A stretch of 64,000 nt of DNA from Kitagawia praeruptora (GCA_037693485.1 CM075346.1:121880001-121944000); one strand, 5' to 3'; positions 32,449 to 43,842 are shown, counted from the first letter of the stretch. Numbers and translations are program-made. The notes: generated by a model not told the origin, from the letters alone.

Positions 32449-35215
32449 TTTTTTTTTTTTTTTTTGCCAAGAATGATAAATTTCATTCATGAAAAGATGA
32501 TACATCAAAGAGATAATAAAAGCTTCATCATCTAACCGAAAGGTATGCTTAACCAATCCATGAGTCTAATAACCCATAGGAAAGAGATTCCTCCGGAAGT
32601 TTAGATAATTACACCTTTATATCCACCAAAAAAGGCCTCGTTAAAAACCCCACAAGAGCAAAACCCTATGGGAAAAAAACTCAAGCGGGGAAAAAAGAGC
32701 GCCTTACTAAATAAATGAGTACATCATTTAAAAATAAAATCAAATGACTAGAAAATTCTTGAATCTTCAACTTGATTCAACCACTCTAACTCTCTAAGTA
32801 ATGCATATTCCCGCCTTCATCCATCTAGCTTCTCACCCTAAAACCCCAAAATTATGTCGTCATCCCTCTTCTCTTTACACTTCTACACATCCACAGAACC
32901 TGACTAATTCAAAACAAACAAATAATATTATGTCAAAAAACCAAACTCGAATGTACATTAAATAATTATTTTACTCAATGAAAAATAATAACATTACAAT
33001 TTTATATATCTAACCAAAGGGATCCCCTCTGGTTAGACATATAAAAATCAATTTCTCATAAAAAATCTATTATAAAGTCGTCGAAAATGACAACATACTC
33101 CAAATCAATAATTGATCCAAATCGTCAAAAATGACATCAACAGTAACCCAAAATTGGTCCACAAAACCACAAATAAATGGCACACCCTCAAAGGTACAAA
33201 ACCAAAATCATATAAAAATAGTACAAAAAAACATTTAAAAAATATATATTTCATCTACCAAGAAATATATTTCATTTTTACACTAGTAGAAAAATAATAA
33301 AACATTACAAGATATAAAACTAATAAAATTATCAGATAACTACATACCATTTTTACCATTAAAAATCAATATTACATAAAATGACAAAACTACATCATTT
33401 AACGATACACAAATACCCACATAAATCAATTAATCTGTTAACAATTAATTAGGGAATCAAATTAATCAGATAAACAAGAAAAACAATTAACAATTAATAC
33501 TGGAATCAATTTAATCAATTAACAATTAAAAAGGGAGAAAATTACTCAACTAACATTTAATCAAGACATCAAATAAATAGAAAGTCAGAGAATCAATTAA
33601 CATTGAACCTATTAAAAGAAATCAATTATTACTAGAAATTCAAAAATAAAAACATTTAACCTCTACCAAATCCATAAATGATACACTAGTCAAAACCGAA
33701 AAACCCATCAATTATGGCAATCAATAAATGCTAATTAATATACTACTAAAATTTTAAAAACAATAATTGATATGACATTTAACCTCAATCAAAACAAATT
33801 TAAAACTAACCAAAATAAGAATCAAATCAAAAAATATAAACACAATCAATTAGCCACTGATTATTCAAAAATCTCAATCAAAAATTAAGAATGAATTAAC
33901 AAAGTAAATTACTGAAAGGCAAGAGGCTAAAAATATCCTAAAAACTAGAAAGCAGTTGAACAAGATCAATGCGAATATTTATTGGAGTGAATTAAGCAAC
34001 AAATAAAATCAGAAATTAAATATGGGGAAAATAATTAATAATAATTAGGACATTAAAGATTGATTACTAAATCAGTTACCAACGAATTTGAAGATCCTAG
34101 TTGCATAATCAATCATACATTGATAATTAATCTGCCAGCAAACTCACTAATTGACTCGGCTAACTCGGAACCCAGAACTCAATACTGTTACTCTGACTCA
34201 GCACTATACTCAAGACAAAACTCATCACAAAATGATAAACAAACAAAACTGGACTCAAAGAATCAAAACCTTACAAACCCAACTGTTAAAACCACTACAA
34301 CTCGACAAATCAAAGTTTACTCAAACAGCCATTTGAAAATTCCAAAAGCAAACTCAGCATACTCGAAACTCAACACAGCAATTGTAGAACAAAACTCGCG
34401 ACTCGGCTGACTCGCAACATTAGCAAAACTCGTAGAAAGACTCAGCAAGTGCAGACTACTCAGTAAACCATTCTACATACTCGGACAACGAAGAAACCAG
34501 ATGTTAACTCAGAAACTACAACAAAACGCAGTAAAATCAACACAAAAAGGGACTCAGACTTTTAAACTCGGAAATCCGACTACTACTATGACTCCAACAA
34601 TGACTCAGACACTCCATCCAAACAGCAACGCGAATCAATACTCGAACTCTCAAGAACAAAACGAATCTAAACAGGACTCAGCAAGGCTAACAATCGAACT
34701 CTTAACAACAGCAATTAACTCAAACCAGCGAGCGAAACAGTCACTATAAAATCGAAATTAGACTAACTGTGTCACCCAATCAAGAATGCTAACTTCGACA
34801 TCAACAAGAAATTCAATCGAAATGCAGAAAGGAAAAGTAAAAACTGCATTCAAAATGAAACAGAACAGACACTACAAACACTACAGTCGTCAAACTCATC
34901 AGCAAATACTAAAACGCATCAGCAGTTGACAAACGATTCGGATAATAAAAAACGAAAAATTTAAACACTACAGGGGTTGGGGATCGCTTTTCGTGAGAGT
35001 TTGAGAGAGGATAAGAAGAGAGATATGGCTGGGGAGAGATCTAATAATTGACTGTGTGTAGATACAGTTTGATTGATTTTGTTTGTGTAAATTTGTGTGT
35101 CGAGAGAGAGGGTTCGAAGAGATAGAGAGAGAGATTGATTTCGAAAGGGACGGGGAGAGAGATAGAGAGATTGAACGGAGAGAGAGAGTGGAGAGATAAG
35201 GCGGCGAGAAGGGGG
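32449..35215 (-). mobile_element. 2.77 kb polyadenylated retroposon without coding capacity
   Basis: The minus strand begins CCCCCTTCTCGCCGCC followed by a long CTCTCTC leader (about 34970-35210) and ends AATTTATCATTCTTGGC plus a poly-A tail (poly-T near 32449-32465). The exact 15 bp duplication ACAACTTAATATGTT lies at 32434-32448 and 35216-35230, the mark of LINE-type integration. No frame exceeds about 120 codons on either strand and no transposon domain is seen. The middle is rich in GAGT/CGAGT words (minus strand). Candidates are a retrocopied long non-coding transcript or a decayed LINE derivative. Near the tail is GGGTTTTTAACGAGGCC, a phrase also common near copia 3' ends. Confidence 0.75.
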
Positions 35216-35230
35216 ACAACTTAATATGTT

Positions 35231-35734
35231 AAGACGGAATAAGTATTTAATTTGTCCATATCATGACTCATTATCTTTATTTTTTCTAATTTCTATATCA
35301 ATAAACAATAATGTTAACAACATGTTGGAACTTGGAAAAAATATTTAATTTGTAGTTACCGTGACTTGTAATCGTCCAAAAATATTATGAAAGAGTTATT
35401 ATTTTTAAATATTCAAGAAATGTGAAGCTCAACAAATAAAAAATAGAAATTACTTATATTTTATTACTAGGAAACTGTCTCAACAATTATCCAAACATTT
35501 AATAATTTATTTAGTTATCTATTCTAGGGCTAAGCAAAATCGATTCGAACCCGAAAAACGAACCGAAATTTGTTAATTCGGTCCTAAAATTTGCGAAATT
35601 CCGGTTATTTCGGTTTTTCGGTCTGGATCAAAATATATTTCAGTTCGATCCAGTTTTTTCAGAATATTTTGATTCTGGACCGAATAAATCGAAATATTTA
35701 AAACATATATTTACATTATATATTATATATATAT
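35231..35734. other. Intergenic, with a degenerate CCGAA/TTCGG repeat
   Basis: At 35521-35700 there is a run of CGAACCG and TTTCGGTT words, the same kind of degenerate repeat as at 46800-48080. AT-rich to the Pack-MULE boundary. No gene. Confidence 0.55.
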
Positions 35735-37033
35735 GCCATTGCTCCATACAGAACACCCTTAAATAAAGAACAAAGAAGAACACCCATCTTAACCGTTCCT
35801 TTTTTTTGGACGGCCAGGATTAAAAGATTGAATTAGTAATGGGCTTGAGTACTCGCTCTATCGTCTGTCCCTCTCTTCCGTCTCTCTCTGTAACGACTCT
35901 CTCACCCAAGCTACAACTCTCTCTCCCCACATACAATCACGATATTCTTAAAATCTCTCTCGTCTAACTACAAACTCTTTTCTCTTGATCAGAATTTATG
36001 AAATTACGGCTAAAAATCCGCCAAAACTGTAAACTCTCACTCATCCAAGCTTCAATTTGACGTAAATTCATCTTCAATTCGAGGTAATGATATTTACATC
36101 TCATCCTGCTTGTTATTTTAGTGAAATTAATAAAATTAGGGTTTGAAGATTTCATTTTTTGATTCTGTACTAGATGCTTGTTTGAATGAAAGTACATATA
36201 TTAGATTCTATATCGGATGCTGTATATTACTATTATTTTATGAAAGTGATTTTTCAAGTGATTCAGTTAATGATTCTTTGCCTATTTTTGTTAGAAATTC
36301 TGTTATATAATGTATTTAAGACTCGTTATATGAAGTTGTAAGTGATTTTATGGTTGATTTTGTTATTAAAATTGTGATTCCGTACATTTATTGTAATATA
36401 TAAAGTTTGGTATTTTTTTAGTCTCGTTTTTTATGAGTTAAGTTGAAAATGATTCCGTTATTGATTCTACGGTTGTAGTTTGATTCTATGTTAGATTCTA
36501 CTCTCTATGTTATGAATGATTTCCATTTTTCAATTTCATTTTGGTATAAGATTCTTTTTAAGTGATTCTGTGCTTGATTCTGTTTAATGTGGTTTGATTT
36601 GAGTGGCTTTGTTATTGCATTTGTGTTACACAAATTTGTTGTCTTTGTTACTTTTGATTCTATAATATTCCATATTAGTTTGAAATGTAGTAATTTATGA
36701 GGTAATATACAGTTTTTTGTGAATCAGAATTTTTAACATTTTGTATAATTATGTAGTGTGATTCTATGTTAGTTCTAGTGTGCATTAGATACAATAATGG
36801 ATAATGAAGTGATGTCGGACTACATTGTAGAGTTAAGGCAGGGGAAAGATGATAGCGGGTTAGATACAGTGGATTGAAGATGTGATGCAAGTGTAGTTGT
36901 TGGAAATAGGGTTACTTGTTTTTGGTATAAGATTCTGTATAATAAGGTTGATTATGAAAATTCAGTTGTACTTATGTTTTATGTATTTTTGAGAATTTTT
37001 ATATATTGATCTGTCCTTTTCTTACTCTCTCTA

Positions 37034-37460
37034 ATGATAGAAAATCCAAATTTAAGCATAATCATTCAGAATCTTGCACAACTTGCTGAGCTTTATCTTG
37101 ATACAGTAAATATGTCAAGCCAAGCATCTGAATGGTTCGGAGTTATTTCATCTTCACTGCCTAATTTAAGAATTCTAAGCTTGACAGATTGTCATATTAC
37201 TGGTCCTATTGACCCTTTTTTGGGAAATTTCAGTTTCTTTCTGTGATCAATCTCGACAGAAACAATCTGAGTGTTAAATTTCCAAAATCTTTTTCAAACT
37301 TGAGCACTTTGACAGATTTAAGTCTCCATTCTTGTAATTTAAGTAGGGTTTTTCCCCAAAGGATCTTGTAGAAACCAACTCTTAAGGCCTTGCGTTTGTC
37401 ATATAATGAACTGCTTGAGGTTTCTTTTCCAGAGTTGGCACAAAATGGATCCCAGTTAAT
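37034..37460 (+). pseudogene. Captured fragment of a receptor-like protein (LRR, Ve1-type)
   Basis: The translation NPNLSIIIQNLAQLAELYLD and the following SSLPNLRILSLTDCHITGPI match the leucine-rich repeats of plant receptor-like proteins of the Ve1/RLP class. The frame breaks at about 37240; LRR residues continue in another frame (NLSVKFPKSFSNLSTLTDL) and meet a stop near 37370. Roughly 140 codons out of a protein normally near 1000. No signal peptide, membrane segment or start. Pseudogene fragment inside the Pack-MULE-like element. Confidence 0.85.
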
Positions 37461-37540
37461 AATTCTTTAACTCTTTTTGCGTAACTTATAGACAGAATTT
37501 TAACTTGTTAATTACAAAAAATTTCTTCATTTTGTGGCAG

Positions 37541-37627
37541 GGCTTAAAGATTTGGCTGATTTTCTTCCTGCATCCTTAACATCCATCGTAAGCTACTTTT
37601 CGGCAGAAGTAAGTCGTGGTTTCTGGA
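37541..37627 (+). pseudogene. Captured exon fragment, probably Mediator subunit MED33/REF4
   Basis: After an acceptor-like TTTGTGGCAG the frame reads LKDLADFLPASLTSIVSYFS and then AEVSRG. From memory of the family this resembles the conserved FLPASLATIVSYFSAEV segment of plant MED33 (REF4/RFR1). Only about 29 codons, so the identification is moderate. A protein search would settle it. Confidence 0.5.
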
Positions 37628-38115
37628 ATTGTGTTTGAACATTTTCTAAGTTTCACACTTTTGATTCTACTTGAGATTCTACTCTTAATATTACAGTGTT
37701 TTATGTTAGTTTTTAGTGGTTTGAATTAGTTTTAAGTGTGGTTTTAAGTTCAGAGTCGTGAACTTGTTTTGTGACAGCCCTAAAGATTTGAACGAAATAT
37801 AACTACAGAAGTGAAGGAGTTATAACTACAGGAGTTATGATGGGATTTGATTGGTAAGGAGGAAATGCAGAGTTAGAATTAGTTTGTAGAGATCGAAAAT
37901 TGTCAGATATACAAAATGTTAATGTTAATTGCTCTGATGTGTGTTGTTACAGGGTTGGATTCTATAATTTAGACAAGTTGTGTTACTGAATTATGTTAAG
38001 CAGTTTTTTTCCCTTTTTTGGTGTTACATTTATACTTTTGTAATGTGATATTTTAGCTTATGTTTTTATTGTTTTGAATGATAATCGGAGATCTAAGATG
38101 CTGTTATGTGAATGA

Positions 38116-38382
38116 GCGAAGCGTCATAGGAAGGTCCTGAGAGATAACATCCAGGGGATCACCAAACCTGTTATTCGTCGATTGGCGAGAAGAGGCGGTG
38201 TTAAGAGAATCAGTGGCCTGATTTACGAGGAGACTCGCGGTGTTCTCAAGATCTTTCTGGAGAATGTCATTCGTGATGCTGTGACTTACACTGAGCATGC
38301 AAGGAGGAAGACTATTACTGCTATGGATGTTTTTTATGCTCTCAAGAGGCAAGGCGGGACTTTGTATGGTTTCGGAGGTTAA
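38116..38382 (+). pseudogene. Captured histone H4, missing the N-terminal tail
   Basis: An open frame of 88 codons from AKRHRKVLRDNIQG to the natural C-terminus LYGFGG and stop. It corresponds to H4 from about residue 15 to the end; the start codon and the acetylatable tail (first 14 residues) are absent. Compared with the near-invariant plant H4 it has four changes: A to V in TKPVIRRLA, V to I in RKTITAMD, V to F in MDVFYAL and R to G in RQGGTLYG. Relaxed constraint in so conserved a protein indicates a pseudogene. The ATG at 38112-38114 is in another frame. Confidence 0.92.
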
Positions 38383-38929
38383 GTCATTGGTTTCAGATGG
38401 TTTCTGGGGTTTTGTTTCTATATATTTAGGTAGAATTGGCTAGTTTCTATAATCTGGATCTGGAATTATTAGCATTTGTGTAATTTGAATGTTTTGCAGT
38501 TGAAGTTGAATTGGCTGTTAATATTTTATTTGATTATGTTTAGATATGAGTTTATTTTATGTTTTTGATTCTGGATTATTTTTTTAAGCTAGTAATTGGA
38601 TTATTTAGCTCAGTAAACTTCATAATCCAAGTTAGAAACCAGAATTTTGGTGCCAATTTCCAAATAGTAGAAAGGATAAAACATAAGCAGATACGAAACA
38701 GCAGCATATTGTACAAACATATCGTGCTTCCACTTCATCTCCGGTGCTTCACCCTATCACACACACACACACACATACATATCACAAATAAGGCAATCAA
38801 AATCAATTCGACAAAAGCAGGCAGGTGAATAGAGTGACGTGACACTGGAAAATGTAAGTGTATATAGATGGATAAATCGTTAAGATTAAGCTAATTGCAT
38901 GTACATGAGAATAAGGAAAGGATAGATTG

Positions 38930-39051
38930 ATGGTGTGGTTGAAGAATCGATGAGATGGAGCGGGTCCGAAATGAGGAGAGTAGAGTTGCTGCTCCTTGTT
39001 TATCTTGATGATATCGTCCAATGACATGTCCAAATTTGAAATCTTCTCCAG
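38930..39051 (-). pseudogene. Captured fragment, probably ALY/THO4 mRNA export adaptor N-terminus
   Basis: The minus-strand translation SNLDMSLDDIIK followed by GPAPSHRFFN resembles the N-terminal UAP56-binding motif (LDMSLDDIIK) and the following basic region of plant ALY/REF (THO4) proteins. About 40 codons; the RNA-recognition domain is absent. The motif match is good but short. Confidence 0.5.
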
Positions 39052-39124
39052 TAACTTACTCAGAGAGAGAGAGAGTGTGTGAGAAAGAGAGTGAGAGAGA
39101 GATAGAGAGATATTCTATCATACT

Positions 39125-39320
39125 CTGCAAACCTTACAGATTTTATCATATACTACACAAGAATAACATAGAATCTATTAAACAATAATGCAAACTAATG
39201 ATAACTAACATAGAATCTATCATAGAATCAAATTTACTGAAATATCATCGTCGTCATATATTAGAAGGCCCCGCAGGGGCAACAATCAACTACACGTGTC
39301 CCCATACAGATCCAATCAAC
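39125..39320. repeat. Internal direct repeat of the Pack-MULE, copy 1
   Basis: About 190 bp, aligning with 41635-41830 in the same orientation (shared ACATAGAATCTATCATAGAA, AACTAC-ACxTGTCCCCATAC). It contains a GC-rich palindrome at 39267-39280. The two copies bracket the protease and transporter fragments. Confidence 0.85.
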
Positions 39321-39552
39321 TTGGATTCATTTTCCTCGGACGTAATTCTTGAGCTTGAATTCAGTTCTCAAAAAGTAAAAACTGTAAATATATATTTAGT
39401 GATTCTTCATCATATCAACCTTGAAAGTATGGATGTGTTATGCACATCAATATATACAAGCTTTGTTGCTGCAAGCACTCAAAAGTTCTGCAGAAGCTAG
39501 TCTATGGCATCAAGTAGTACAAAATTTACATGAACATGTCTTACAGTTATTA

Positions 39553-39950
39553 ATGCAATTCCACATTTTCAGTAGGGTAGGATGCTTGCATATCTATGCC
39601 ATATAAGCCTTCCTTTGCTGCAACATCTCTTTGCATCCTTATGCTGCCTTCCTCTCCCCAACTTGTGCCCCAAGAGTTTTTCGCCAGCCTATACTTGGTT
39701 CCATCAGTGCTTGTGCCATAGCCAACAACAGTCATCCCATGGTCTAGTTCTGTAACACACTCTCCTGTAAAGACACTGCTCGAGTAGAACTGAAGGTCCG
39801 AACCCCAAGCATCAATGGCCATAAAAATTGGTTGATTGGTAACAACCTTCAGCAATGCAGCCTCTCTAGCAGGCAGATCTTCATGTCCAGTTATCTTGGC
39901 TGCATGATTTTTTTTTTTGCTAAATATCTTGGCTGCATGATTTGCTTCCC
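39553..39950 (-). pseudogene. Captured C-terminal half of a papain-type cysteine protease
   Basis: Minus strand. Residues ITGHEDLPA to the end (QASYPT) match plant C1A proteases of the SAG12/SAG39 group. The catalytic His (ELDHGMT) and Asn (KNSWGTSWGEEG) regions are present. The catalytic Cys half, propeptide and signal peptide are missing. One conserved Cys is changed to Tyr (EGLYGIDMQ). A local duplication (ATCTTGGCTGCATGATTT twice near 39900-39945) marks the 5' junction. Inactive by truncation. Confidence 0.9.
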
Positions 39951-40549
39951 TTATTAGCATTGATCGGTTCCATTGTAGGGTAGTTTGCTTCAGTGGGACA
40001 GGCCACTGTGGGTCGATATCAGGCAATTTAGGAATCTGAAAACAAGTGATACATATTAACACAACAAAAATTATTCTATAATGTTCTGTTCGAACATGAA
40101 AATATTAGAAAAAAAATTCCAATGTCTGAGACTATGCACAATAAGTATGTGCCAACTACACCACAATCATGATATAGCCACAATACAAACCATCCTGCAA
40201 TGCAGGAAGCAGCTGACATTCTCATATCCTATATTCATCGATCAGCAATAAGTAATTAGGACTGGCTGGTGAACTTTTAAATATAATGAGATAAAACATA
40301 AATTAGACAATAAAACCCCAAGACTCGCTTTATTACCACCAGAATAAAATAGCTGTCAAAACCTGAAAATGACATGACTCAATCAACCCGAATATTACCA
40401 GAAATAACACACATTACTAAGCAAACATTAAACGGCCTGAATTAATTTAGCAAAAATAAACAACAGTATGAAATTGACACCTATAGAACACAAATTTAAA
40501 CTAAAAGTGGCTACCCCTACATAAATCAGGCCAGTAAATTCAAAATTTT

Positions 40550-40640
40550 GGCATACCCCTTTTCGCCCTATAAAATCCGCAATTTCGCCACTGGTAAATG
40601 CAACAATCATAGCTCCAATTGTCACTAATGATCGAAACAT
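40550..40640 (-). pseudogene. Captured exon of an ERD6-like sugar transporter
   Basis: Minus strand. MFRSLVTIGAMIVAFTSGEI followed by ADFIGRKG matches an exon of plant ERD6-like (major facilitator) monosaccharide transporters around transmembrane helix 2 and the GRKG signature. It is followed by GTATGCC, an apparent intron donor, and preceded by TTTTGTAG, an apparent acceptor. The captured DNA therefore includes introns. About 30 codons of a protein of about 480. Confidence 0.82.
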
Positions 40641-40659
40641 AGAATACTACAAAATGACA

Positions 40660-41630
40660 GAGCATAAAAACAACATCCACAACACAGTTTAAAAAGCATA
40701 AAAAAAATTAAAGAAACAAATTAAGTACATATCACAACCTGGGCTAGTGTCAAATCCAAATCTCCCCCTAATACCAGATTGAGCAGGTACAGAGTATCCC
40801 ACCAGCAAAATAATCAACTTAGCCTAAACAAACCCTCATATCCTTTTTCTTATTTCCTACATTCTATATTTTTTGGGTTTTTTTCTTATTTCCTACATGT
40901 GCACTTAAGTTTCACTAATTAAATTCAACAGCAGAAAAAAACAGTAAAAGGAAATATTAGATAGTAATTTAGGTCAAAACAATTTAGGCTCCCAATAATA
41001 TAAGTATAAACAAGGTTCTCAAGCATATACCTTGGCAGTTGTATGGCATGTTCAGCTTCATCCACAATCATTTCTCAAGTTTCATACTCACAACTACGAA
41101 TCAAAATCACAAGACAATTGGATAGAATTAAATATGAATCATAAACAAACACTTAAAATAGGTCATCAAGGTTCACACTGCTAATTAGTAGAAACATGCT
41201 TCAACTACTACAATATTCTCAGATCCTTAGTTACTTATTACATTCCGAAAAGTTGCAAGCTATTAAACAACTCCACTACTAAATAGATAAATAAAGCTAA
41301 AATCAGAATCCTCTTAGTCTCTTTGCCCTTTTACTTTCCATCATTCAAAGTGCGCTTACACCTCAAATGCAATGAGTGCCTATAATCATTTCATCTATTT
41401 GTTCAATTATGCCAAAATGAGTTCGTAAATTAACCTGATTGCTATAACCAAACTTCATTTTCCTGCAATTTTTTGCACGAATATCCAAACGTGCATAGCA
41501 TCTGCTCAGTCAGTAACTCTTAAATCAGATTCCGAAACTGAAGAGCTTATTGCATTAACTTACAATATTGTTCAACTAGTACGACTCTGCACACTATAAC
41601 GATTATTGCTCCAAATTCTATCAAACGCTA
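40660..41630. other. Pack-MULE interior without recognised gene fragment
   Basis: AT-rich sequence. At about 41030-41085 a minus-strand stretch (VDEAEHAIQLP, then a possible donor GTATATG) could be another small exon but I cannot identify it. Confidence 0.4.
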
Positions 41631-41634
41631 CAAC

Positions 41635-41830
41635 CTTAAAGATTCTATCATAGACTACACAAAAATAACATATAATCTATTACACAATAATGCAAACTAA
41701 TGACAACTAACATAGAATCTATCATAGAATCAAATTTACAATATCTTCGCCGTCATCATCTATTAAAAGGCCCCGCAGGGGCACTAACCAACTACACTTG
41801 TCCCCATACAATCAAAACAATCAACTGTAG
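41635..41830. repeat. Internal direct repeat of the Pack-MULE, copy 2
   Basis: Partner of 39125-39320. It includes a GC-rich palindrome at 41768-41782 and AGAATC words typical of the right subterminal region. Confidence 0.85.
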
Positions 41831-42567
41831 CATACAATGTAATGTATGCTCTCTTTTCACCAAAATAACATACTACACCTGTCCCCATAACTAAACCTCT
41901 AAGCTTCGTTATAGAAACTATCACAGAATCAAACAAAGAATCATCATCTAGTTTTGGCTTAACTTTTTAAAATAATAATGTAATCAAGTGTAGAATTGAG
42001 CATAGAATCGAGCAGAAAGTAGTATTGTATTTAAAATATTATATAGAATCGAGCATAGAGTCAGTTTTCGCTCTCTCAAATAAACACTACATAACTAAAT
42101 ATATAATTATAATTTACTGAATCAAACATAGAATCACTAATGACATTCAACAATGAATATAAAACAAACTAAAAATAATAATATATACTATAAAATCATA
42201 GATTTGAGTACTACAAAGCATTACCTTAATCAATTAGAGCAATCAGATTTGATTCTTCGATAACGAGCTTCGATTCTTCGGTAATGAGATTTGATTCTTT
42301 GATTATAAGCTTCAATTCTCCAGTTTTTGCACCGATTCTTCGATTACGAGATTATTCAACGATTCTTCAACAAACTTACAAACCCTAACTTTTTCTTCAA
42401 CTGTGATTTGTGTGTGATGTCGTCGTGTATAACAGCCTGATTTGTATCGTGAAATTTCCTTAGTCTTGGTCAAATTACCAGCGTGTCCTTTATTTTTGAC
42501 TATATTACCAGCATGCCCCTGTTCTGTAATATTCTTTATATAAACTGTTCTGTGTAGAGTCTAACTC

Positions 42568-42600
<33 letters not shown>

Positions 42601-42912
42601 TAAATTATTTGATTCTAAAAATCTACATAATCGGACGGCCATTCCTTATTGACTCTCACTCTTTTGTATACCTAAATTGACAATGCCCACTGCTCGTCCT
42701 CGACCCCTTGTCCACTCGTCATCTTCGTCAGTTCAATCTCAGTACATGTAAAACTATTAAAAGAAACATAAATACACAACGTAGTAAAATTGTTAACACA
42801 TTTTATAATAATCTACTGTAACATTTTATACACGTAGATTTGTTTCTTTGTAACGATGGCCCAGTACCGTCATATAATTGAATTCACAGGTCCTATAACA
42901 CTAAAAAATAAT

Positions 42913-43395
42913 CGGTGTTCTAAAAAGCGGTAAGCGGCTCTAAGCGGTAAGACAATCTTCGAGCGTTTAATTGACTAGACGGGCGCTTAAGCGAATTTCA
43001 ATGCAGATCAATTAAGCGGATTATATAATATATATTTAATTAATTATATACATAAGTATATATATATATATTTAATAATTATATAAAATCGGGGAATAAG
43101 CGATTGAGAAAAATGGGCCTGAGGTTGTCCTCAGGGATTTCTCCTGAGGTTATAACAAATAGCCTTTAGAATAAGTGGCCCCGCAAGAGCATCTTCGTAA
43201 ATATTAATTTTTTATTAGTAAAATTACTTAAATGCCCTCAAATTTGTATTAAAAAGCTTTTAACCTCAGGGGTTTCTACTGAGGTCATCCTCAGGCACTT
43301 GATTCTCTAAGCGATTAACACAAAATCGGGACAGTTGGGGACCTTCAACGCTTAAGCGGACCGCTTAAACGGTTAGGCGGCCTTGTTTTAGAACA
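42913..43395. mobile_element. TIR-like element of AAGCGG words, carrying a nested MITE
   Basis: Left TGTTCTAAAAAGCGGTAAGCGG and right GGTTAGGCGGCC..TTTTAGAACA are imperfect inverted ends. The interior has repeated CTTAAGCG/GCGGT motifs. It is interrupted by the MITE at 43114-43300. The target duplication is not clear. Confidence 0.55.
43114..43300. mobile_element. Small MITE with CCTGAGG ends
   Basis: Inverted ends of about 40 bp (GGGCCTGAGGTTGTCCTCAG and complement). It contains the degenerate palindrome GGCCCCGCAAGAGC followed by ATCTTC at 43177-43196, the same module as in the MITE at 12888-13262. Confidence 0.7.
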
Positions 43396-43420
43396 TAGAA
43401 AATAATTCATTAAAAAAAAC

Positions 43421-43803
43421 CTTGAGCTATCTACCAAAAAGTTTATTGAACTTTTCTAAATTTTGCAGTTTAATAATTAAAATTTTTTTATTACTAATTT
43501 AACCAACCATCTTTCCAAAATTATACAAAATTTAATTATGGTTAACAAAAAAAGTTACAAAAAAAGTGAATTTAATCTTGTTAATTATGGTTAACAAGAA
43601 AAAGTCCTAATAACACGTAAACATTGAAAACTCAGATAATTTTGCATTGAAAAAGCCCTAAAAAAACATTTTTTTTGTTAATCATGATTAAATTTTGCAT
43701 ATTTTTAAAAAAATGGTTAATTAAATTAGCAACAAAAAAACTTTAATCATTAAACCGTAAAATTTGGAAAAATTGAATGAATTTTGTATCACATAGCTCA
43801 AAA
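43421..43803. mobile_element. MITE immediately upstream of the RBR gene
   Basis: Arms of about 130 bp (43421-43555 and 43680-43803) are reverse complements with about 80% identity by eye. The ends are TTGAGCTAT and ATAGCTCAA. No clear target duplication. Its right end is about 40 bp from the TATA box of the RBR gene. Confidence 0.75.
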
Positions 43804-43842
43804 AGAAAAGATAAAAGGGTTAAGGGTCCACTTCACTTCTTC

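Larger units (their letters stand above)
35735..42567. mobile_element. Pack-MULE-like element with several captured gene fragments
   Basis: The proposed ends are 35735 (GCCATTGCTCCATACAGAACA) and 42567 (complement GAGTTAGACTCTACACAGAAC). They align as imperfect terminal inverted repeats (shared ACAGAACA, TTAxATAAAGAA, AGAACA). They are flanked by 9 bp TATATATAT on both sides, although the TA-rich context makes that duplication weak evidence. Both subterminal regions are rich in GATTCTATG/AGAATC words and have a leader-plus-GTAATG layout. Inside are fragments of at least four and probably six unrelated plant genes, two on plus in the left half and others on minus, with intron sequence retained. 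That indicates capture at DNA level. No transposase is seen, so it is non-autonomous. A Helitron is an alternative, but no CTRR hairpin was found. Confidence 0.65.

Noticed and set aside
32449..35215. 116-codon plus-strand frame at 34060-34410
   Set aside because: Asn/Ser/Thr-rich translation caused by A-rich composition of the antisense strand of a retroposon.
38104..38352. 82-codon minus-strand frame
   Set aside because: It is the antisense shadow of the histone H4 fragment.
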